NCBI GenBank assembly: GCA_033439765.1
Contig: JAULSN010000001.1
Location: forward strand, 4,898,001-4,962,000
Length of the DNA stretch: 64,000 nucleotides
From: Lasiosphaeria ovina
Taxonomy: Eukaryota > Ascomycota > Sordariomycetes > Sordariales > Lasiosphaeriaceae
Direction: 5' to 3'
Shown in pieces: positions 56,981-64,000 of the stretch. Within the stretch, counting starts at the first letter, position 1. Every line of letters starts with the position of its first letter. Below the pieces are notes generated by a model. That model saw nothing but the letters and a program-made list of their open reading frames with translations. It had not been told where the DNA came from and did no database searches. Position numbers and translations under genes: made by a program.

Positions 56981-59900
56981 ATTCCGGTATCTTTTATTTC
57001 CCTCGCGAAATAGTCAATGGGGCCAGTTCAAGGTGGGAGACGAGGCAAAACGAGGTTGAAGGAGTATTGTCTCGTCGGGGACTTGGAAATCTCCCCATGG
57101 GCAGTTGGCTTTGTTACCGGGCTAGGGGGTGTTGGAGCGTTGGGAGCCACTCCCAGCGGACGCCAGAGCGCTTCGGGGCAGTTAGGAAAAATCGGTCTTT
57201 CCTACCTGAGCTAAGGTACGAAATACGGTAATTATAGCCACTAGGGTACCCCGTAGAAGGACTTCGGAACCCGAGATGCGCAAGTGGTACGACAAATCAC
57301 CTAATTTTCTGAGCGCCTTTACCTGGTACTTTCCGGGGAGAGTGGCTAGGTGGAAGTCGCAAGAATCTCGTCCATGAAACCTGATTAAGCGTGAACAAGA
57401 TGCCCCGGCATATCTCGAAACATTTGTATTTGCTAGATATCGTTCCTAATAGCACCAACAGCGTCGTTTAAAGTTGATCGCAATGGTACCTTTTCGTAAA
57501 TATGATACGAAATACGCAGTACGAGAAGACTGAGGTGGCGGAGAAACGCGCACTTAAACCGCGCAACTGATAAGAGCTGAGTACCCCCGTCACCGTAGTC
57601 ACCCGCAAGAGTGCTCACGGACTTGCCGCCGGCCAATCGAATAGCCCAATTTGCCATTATTATCTTAACACGGAAACAACTTGCTTGCACCATCTGACAG
57701 CCTACTCCCTGCACGGTACGGAATAGCTGACCAAGGTTTCCTCTCGGCTGTTGCCTGCCCTGGTACATATTAGCTTTGTCCGCTGTATCCCAGTTTCGCC
57801 TGCCAACCCGGGAGGCCTGAAAATCGCCCAAACAGCCACAATGGTGACGATAGCGCCGAGGCTCTTGGCGATAACTTGGATCGTGGGGCTGTGAAACCAA
57901 ACTCACCAACTCCTCCCCTCCTCCCCCACGCACACGGCGCAACGTGTTTATTCTTCATTTCCCCGCCGGCCTCGTCGTCGACGCCATTCGCTTACGCTTT
58001 TCGCCGCCCGTGACGAGGTCTTTGGCTTGCGGGGTTGAATCGCACCCTACAGTAAGACTGTTTCGCAAACGGCTCAGCATTCCACCATTGCCGCTAACCA
58101 ATTCCCGTTCCGCTGATTCTATGCTATGGTATGTACTCCGTAAGGCATATATGGGAGGGACAAACCCGATCCGAAGTTCTCAGTTGGCTCGCCTCAGCAT
58201 AACTGCCTGGTACCATCGCCTATATTATCTGCTTTAACTGCCGGCTTTACTTTTATATAGCAGCTACCTATGCTGTCTAAACCGCCGCTCGCGATTCTAG
58301 CTTCGTCGGTCTAGGCACTGCAATTTTATCCAACGTCCCACTAGCCACACCACCTTCCTGACAAGTAGTAGAGCATGTTTGTGTTATATTTCGTCTGCTT
58401 CAATAAGGCTTGCCTTAGTGAGGGACTTCCACAGAGCTTGTGTGTATATGTATTATCTCCCGTCCTCCAAACGGAGTTCATATTCGCCCCAGCAGCCATT
58501 CCCCCATCTGAGAAGGGAAACTTTTGAATATAAACAATTCATTCCCTTGATTTATGGTATGAACGTGATTATATATGTCGCAAACAGTGGGAGATGCGGA
58601 GAGCCGATCTAAGAAGAATAACACCTTAGCACTTGCTACGAGGTAAATAGAATGGAAAGTATCCGTACATGGGCTAGTATTAACTATGGCGAGAAAAATG
58701 CCGAGATTTGGTCATAATGTAGAAAACTCGAAACCGACGACTGAGGAGAAAACCCCGTCTTCTTTGAGGACCAATTTGTCTCGATGAGCCATGGTGTTGG
58801 AAGCTCTTGGCTTTTCGGAGGAGATCGCTGGCAGTGCTGACGTGACATAGAAGATCGCCATCCCTTCGCCACACTCGAGTTGTTTCATCCACCGAGCACG
58901 ATGTCAGAATACGGCAGTGATTCTCTTCTCGTAATGTAGATTATATATGAAACTGGCGTGGCTTGCAGTCACTTCCAGTGTCTGCTATCATGTGCTCCGT
59001 ACAGCATTTTCACACATCGTAGGTATATGATGGCTGCCCAGCTTGCTTGCCCGGCTTTTCCATGTTCCAACAAGCCACACTCTGTGCTTCTGAAGCGCCA
59101 CACCACGTCATAGATAGCAAGCTGCCGAATTTGCATTGGCCGCCCCCTGATTTAGTGCTAGCGCAGCAGCTATGCCAACGCCAGGGTGCATCCCACACTC
59201 ATCAGTTTCGTCATCGGCCGCAAGAGTAAGGCAAGGTGATGAACAGTACGTGCTCTCTTCCGTAATTCCGTAGAATAACATGCACTTTAGAAGGCCCTTT
59301 TCTTCCTTCAATAGATATATGTGCTGGTTAATCACGAAGTTGCAAACGTATATAGCGCCGGCGCAGAATTTATTTGCCTTTTGGTTTTACTTTCCTCTGT
59401 CCCGCTCGCTGACAGGGCAGATTGAATAAAGGAAGCAGCTAACGACGGGAACGCGGGGCAACCTAAAACCAAGCTTGCCGAGTTTTCGGTACAGAGAGTG
59501 ACACACGGGCACAGAACAAGGAGACGCCATCCAAATTGCGGAGCAAATGCCCCTGCCCAAAGATTCTGTACTATGCAGAGGCGTATGGATGCAGTGCAGT
59601 ACCCCAGCAGCCAACACCACTTCCATGCCTGGACCTCCTTGGTAGTGTAGCAGCCTTCCATTGCTAGCGTCGAGCGGACCTGGAACGGGACTTGGTTGAC
59701 TTGGAGGGACGCGAATACCGATATCCGGTTTCCTAGCCACAGCTCGCCCGTCGTACGAAATCCTCTCCAGCACGAGCACACGTCCGTCTAAAATTCAACT
59801 TTCATTATCCACCTTGACCACGTCAACTGCCTCAACCTAGCCGGCTAACAAGACATATACCCTCTTCTGGGTGCTGAGTTGGCTTAGCCGTATGGGCATT

Positions 59901-60281
59901 AGGTCCTTTTGATCGCGCTTTCCTCTCCCTCTCCGCTTCGACTTTCTACGCCCGTTCTCGTCTCGCTTTTCCGGTCATCTTCCGGCCGAGCCATTTTCAC
60001 TTCCACTCTCCAGACAGAGAGGCCCATCTCGTCCCTTTCCTCCCCGAAAAAGACAATAAGACTGGCTGTCGCTCGACTCGTTGCTCCATCAATCTACACA
60101 GCCCTCGACTTCTGAGCCTGTTGAACCCTGACTGCTTTGATCGGAGATACGGCGCAGGCATTACAACGGAGCCGAGCGGCGCAAATCAGCTGCAGCTCGT
60201 GCCAGGCATAGGCGCAAGGGCAAGCCGGACAAGGCAGATTACGGAACCCCGCGCACACTCTTTCCCCCCCTTGCCAGCGCA
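56981..60281. other. 3.3 kb region without supported gene, ending in the pbs2 leader
   Basis: From about 59900 to 60280 it is CT-rich and looks like the core promoter and 5' leader of the kinase gene. One small upstream frame (ATG at about 59890, six codons) may lie in the leader. TACTCCGTA occurs at 58134-58142. A 169-codon frame at 57433-57942 (minus) and frames at 59332-59781 show no motif or splicing and are not called. Confidence 0.45.
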
Positions 60282-62437
60282 ATGGCGGACCACGACTCGT
60301 ATTCCACCCCGGATACGCCAGACGAGAACTCGGGCAGCTACCCGGGCTCGGTTGACGACTCCTCTGAGGCTAGCACCCCGCTCGATCCACCAAGCTCCAG
60401 CTCCGACTCAATGCCCGGTATTTCTTTAACCGGCAGCTCGAATTCGCACCGCCGGGTCCCCTCCCTACGGACCGTCTCAGACCCCGACCACTCGGCCTAC
60501 ATGAACCCGACCTCAAGCGTCACTGGCATCTTGAACACGGCTCGGCGGCCCCCGCCTAGCGCAGGTGGTCTGCCCTTGGATATCATGCAGAAGGCGCGGG
60601 CTTTGCAGCAAGAACGAATGAACTTGACGACGTCGAGAGCTTCCCAGGCTGGGTCTCCCCACGCCGGTATGGGATCCATGAACTTGAATATGAATATGAA
60701 CAGGAACATGAACATGAACATGAACATGAACAACATGAATATGAACATGAACGGGATCATGAACGCACACCCGGGTGGTGCTTCCTCCAATCTCCGGTTA
60801 CCGACAGCGGCTGGCGGTATGACTCGACCGATACCCCCCGGGTTCGCGAAATCTGCGCCTGCGGTGCCGAGCGCCAGAAAACCTCCCAGTCTGAGCGAGA
60901 GGAGAGCAATGAAGCTGGGGGGCATGGCTGGCGGTGGACCCGGCACACCTCCTGGCACACCAAAGCTTTCAGACATGAAGGGCGGCCAAGACGGCGCGCG
61001 GCCCTCGATAAACGGAGAGGGACGGGGCTCCAAACTAAGCGACTTCGGGAACTACATTGATGCAGATAAAGGGTGGATTACGTTTGAGGGTGCTGCTACT
61101 ATAACGCGGAACGGTGTTGACTTCGCCAATGGCCGGACCTTCTCCATCTCGCTGGATGAGGTAGAAATTCTTGACGAGTTGGGCAAGGGAAATTACGGAA
61201 CTGTCTACAAAGTGCGCCATGCCCGCCCGAGAGCCCCCCGTTTTGGCCACGGGTTAAGCAACTTCAAGTCACTGTCTCGGCACTCTTCCATGTCCGACCA
61301 GGACGAGTCATCCGCAGACTCGACGCCACTAAGCCCCTCGACCGATGGGTCACGTCAAAACACGACGGGTGTAGTCATGGCAATGAAAGAGATACGCCTT
61401 GAGCTAGACGAGGCCAAGTTCACCACGATTCTTAAAGAGCTCGTCATTCTGCACGAGTGCGTGTCGCCCTATATCATCGACTTCTACGGTGCCTTCTACC
61501 AAGAAGGAGCTGTGTACATGTGCATCGAGTACATGGACGGCGGCAGCATCGACAAGCTCTACGCAGGCGGGATTCCCGAAAATGTTCTTCGCAAAATTAC
61601 GTACGCCACAATCATGGGTCTCAAAACACTCAAAGACGACCACAAGATTATCCATCGCGACGTGAAGCCTACCAACATCTTGGTAAACTCGAATGGACAG
61701 GTCAAGATATGCGATTTCGGTGTCTCTGGAAATCTAGTTGCAAGCATTGCAAAGACCAACATTGGATGCCAGAGTTACATGGCCCCGGAACGGATCAGCG
61801 GCGGTGGCTTGTCCGCCACGGGGGGTGTCGCAGACGGCACATACAACGTCCAAAGCGACATTTGGAGCCTGGGGCTGACGATTATCGAATGCGCCATGGG
61901 GAAATATCCATATCCCCCCGAGGTGTCCAGCACAATCTTCAGCCAACTCAATGTAAGTGCAGCAGCTCATTTTCACTCGACGCCGAACTCCGTATGGCAG
62001 CCGTTTGATTGACACATCCTCAAATACAGGCTATTGTCGAGGGCGAGCCTCCCGGACTTCCTACCGAAGGCTACTCTGCGGTGGCCCAGGACTTCGTGCG
62101 ATCGTGTCTTAACAAGATTCCGACGAAGCGACATACCTACCCGATGCTGTTGGCGCATCCGTGGATCCAGGCATTAAGCAAGCCAGAAACCATCCCGGAA
62201 GATGCTGAGGCTGAGGAAGCTGCCGCCGACGACGAGCTTGCTGACGCGACGGGTGCTCTTAACCTGCACGGCCCAACCGGGGTTGTCGGTGGCGACTATG
62301 AAGTCTCGGAATGGGTCATCGGCGTTCTCGATCGCAAGAAGAAAGGGCTGCTGCACGGAGCTACCGAGAAGCCAGCATTGCATGCCGCCCCCTTAGATTC
62401 CGTCAGCCCACTGGCCAGTCCCCTAGAACAGGTGTAA
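60282..62437 (+). CDS. pbs2: Pbs2/OS-5 MAP kinase kinase of the HOG osmostress pathway, 2 exons
   Basis: Exons 60282-61952 and 62030-62437 give 692 residues. The long regulatory N-terminus (1-295) is Ser/Pro/Gly-rich and includes an unusual Asn-Met repeat at 133-161. The kinase domain has the Gly-loop GKGNYGTVYK (301-310), catalytic Lys369 (VMAMKEIRLELDE), HRD (458-460), DFG (478-480) and the MAPKK activation loop SIAKTNIGCQSYMAPER with Ser488 and Thr492. A 50-residue Ser/Pro-rich insert between the Gly-loop and the catalytic Lys (about 312-363) is seen in mould Pbs2 homologues. The sequence YMDGGSIDKLYAGGIPENVL identifies the Pbs2/OS-5 group. It phosphorylates Hog1/OS-2 and is itself activated by MAPKKK OS-4 in osmotic stress and fungicide response. 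The intron is 77 bases (GTAAGT...ACAG). The ATG at 60282 follows in-frame leader sequence with no obvious competitor. Confidence 0.94.
60675..60763. repeat. AAYATG-type hexamer repeat in pbs2 coding Asn-Met
   Basis: Units of AACATG/AATATG with few changes run for about 90 bases within exon 1 and encode the Asn-Met tract (residues about 133-161). Confidence 0.9.
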
Positions 62438-63603
62438 ATAGGTGGTGGCCAGCGGACGAAGGCCACCGTAAACCGATGGTTCCCGGTCAAGGTTAGAGGA
62501 GAAAATCTCCAAGTCCATGGCCAGTTATAAGCTGAGGGGCTTCCTGCCTTTTTTCTTCTTCCCCCCTTTTCTTCTCCGTTTCTTTTGTCCTAGGTCGGGC
62601 GGACGGGGAAAAAAAGGTAGCTGGTTTTGCAACCACGACCATCCCTTTCTCGTCATCATTTTACCAAAGCGGAAACATGCGAATCTTTTCTTTTCCTTCC
62701 CTTCTTCTTTTTCTGGCATTACCCTTGTTTCTCGTTTTACTTGCTACTTGCTTGCTTGCATAGCTACATTTGCATAAGCTTCGGGGCTAGTCTGGGATTG
62801 GGTGTTAAAATAGCAGGGCAGGATTATGAACAATGTAGAGCAAACAGATGCATTATCACGCGGTCTCTTTTTCTTCCCTTTGTTTTTGTTTACCTTCGGC
62901 TTTTTTTCTCTCTCGATTATTGTAATCTTCTATTCTCTGTACATAAAATGTGTGTACTTTGGAGTTTAGACATAGAGAAACACCAGAATGACTGCATGGA
63001 GGAGAGTTTAGGGGTACGTAGCATTGGCTGAGACTGGAGTGGGAAAAGAGATGACAAAAAGGGGTCACATAACCCTGAGTATTTCAATCGTGCCTCGAGA
63101 TACTTGAATACCCATTGTGCAGTAGAACATGAAATCCCATTAAACTCATCAAAGGCTGCTATTTTGTAACCACGAAATACGGTGCCTCATATTACCTACT
63201 CAGTACCTAAGGTAGGTAGTAGGTATAGTACACAACATTGCATTGTCCATCTTAAGCGGGCATACATTATAAAGAATACATGATAAGTATTCACCAAAAT
63301 TATGCGTCATGTACGCGGCGGAGAACAAAATGGTCATGGTATTAATTTTTGGCAAACAAACAGCAAACGCCGAGTAGTTACAATCTCTGTAAGTTCGTCC
63401 GTAGGACTCCATCCTTGATCGTGTGATCGTGCTGTAGGGTGTTGTTCTACGCCGTACAGTCTCTTATTCATTACCCTTCGTAGGCCCAAGTCATTTGTTT
63501 TCCGTTCGTTATCTCATCGACTCCTCGGGGGAGCCGCCGACTGCACTATACCGCCATCTTTTCTTTACCGCGTCCCATTACTCTGTCCCGGTAATCGACC
63601 GCC
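62438..63603. other. Convergent intergenic region, pbs2 / SUR7-like gene
   Basis: About 1.2 kb for two 3' UTRs. It is T/C-rich at 62540-62960. TACCTAAGGTAGGTAGTAGGTA-type sequence lies at about 63204-63223, with AGGTAGGT at 63210-63217. No gene is seen. Confidence 0.5.
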
Positions 63604-64000
63604 TTAGGGGTACTCCTCCTTGACCCGGCGGCCCTCGTACGACTTCTGGCTGCGCGTGCTGGCCCTCCTACGGCCCCAGGTACGTCGCGGTGCGCCATCC
63701 TCCTTGGTGCTACGTCTTCCCAAACAAAACAAGATTGTGCTAATGAGCAACGCGGCCCAGGCACCCCAGCTGAAGCCGAATGCATATCTTCCCAGCGAGG
63801 CGTCGCGGCCGTCGGCAAGAAAAGCGTTACGCATCTTGACAAATGTAGCCCTGTTGATTCGCATGTGAGCATTTCTGTCTTGGAAATATTGTGACAATAG
63901 GAAATGGATTTCAGGGAGTAAAAGAGCGGGAATCAGAGAGAGTCACAACGTACGTCATCAGTGAAACGGCAACGGTGAGGAAGACCAGTGCCGACAGCGC
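63604..64000 (-). CDS. SUR7/PalI-family membrane protein, 3' part
   Basis: Two minus exons are visible: 63954-64000 (partial, continues past the right edge) and the last exon 63604-63874, joined in phase over a 79-base intron (GTACGT...AGACAG). The readable part is ALSALVFLTVAVSLMT, a membrane helix, then an outside or loop stretch (NAHMRINRATFVKMRNAFLA). A second helix with GRYAFGFSWGAWAALLISTI follows, then a basic Arg/Lys/Ser tail ending EEYP. The arrangement helix-loop-(LG..AFGFSWGAW)-helix resembles the C-terminal half of SUR7/PalI family proteins of eisosomes or the plasma membrane. Only part of the protein is present, so the family call is moderate. Confidence 0.62.

Noticed and set aside
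57433..57942. 169-codon minus-strand open frame
   Set aside because: No recognisable domain, irregular composition, and no splice or start support.

Overview
The window is nuclear DNA of a filamentous ascomycete, most likely a Sordariomycete and plausibly Sordariales. Genes are single transcription units on both strands. They are broken by short introns (about 50-110 bases, a few longer) with GTRNGY donors, CTRAY branch points and YAG acceptors. The gene set is typical of moulds: ascomycete laccase, RHO3, COP9 signalosome subunit 2, a Pbs2/OS-5 MAPKK and a SUR7-like protein. No prokaryotic operon, CRISPR array, virus or intact transposon was seen. Family names come from recognised motifs; no database search was possible, and all splice sites were inferred by reading frame and consensus.

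Layout. 1-13 kb: start of an FHA-domain protein of the HAM-4/PRO45 type (minus, runs off the left edge); five-exon mgr2 (plus); laccase (plus); a small orphan gene with tiny first exons (minus) and a 50-base copy of part of it; then a small frameshifted gene. 13-23 kb: MET1 siroheme synthase (minus), RHO3 GTPase (minus), and the divergent pair CWC25 (minus) and CSN2 (plus). 23.2-32.7 kb is a 9.5 kb stretch without a recognisable gene. 32.7-37.7 kb: otubain deubiquitinase (plus) and mitochondrial octanoyltransferase LIP2 (minus), convergent. 37.7-43.5 kb is again gene-free and holds long microsatellites. 43.5-57 kb is dense: SPOUT methyltransferase (minus), tail-anchored thioredoxin (plus), RSM22/METTL17-type mitoribosome factor (plus), methylcrotonyl-CoA carboxylase alpha subunit (minus), PPOX-fold flavin protein (plus) and an auxin-efflux-carrier-like membrane protein (minus). 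60-64 kb: the osmostress MAPKK (plus) and the 3' end of a SUR7-like membrane protein (minus).

The genes are mostly conserved housekeeping functions and do not form a biosynthetic cluster. Four products act in mitochondria: the TIM23 component Mgr2, the lipoate enzyme Lip2, the small-subunit assembly factor Rsm22 and leucine-degrading MCC alpha. Three bear on growth, development and stress signalling: the STRIPAK-type FHA protein, Rho3 and Pbs2. I found no convincing novel multi-gene system. The most useful leads are the laccase (phenylalanine at the type-1 copper axial position and a C-terminus that stops at the usual processing site), the orphan gene with 5-base and 20-base coding exons plus its partial copy, the doubly frameshifted gene at 11.3 kb, a thioredoxin whose last intron switches the tail, and two short palindromic-type motifs dispersed through the intergenic DNA.
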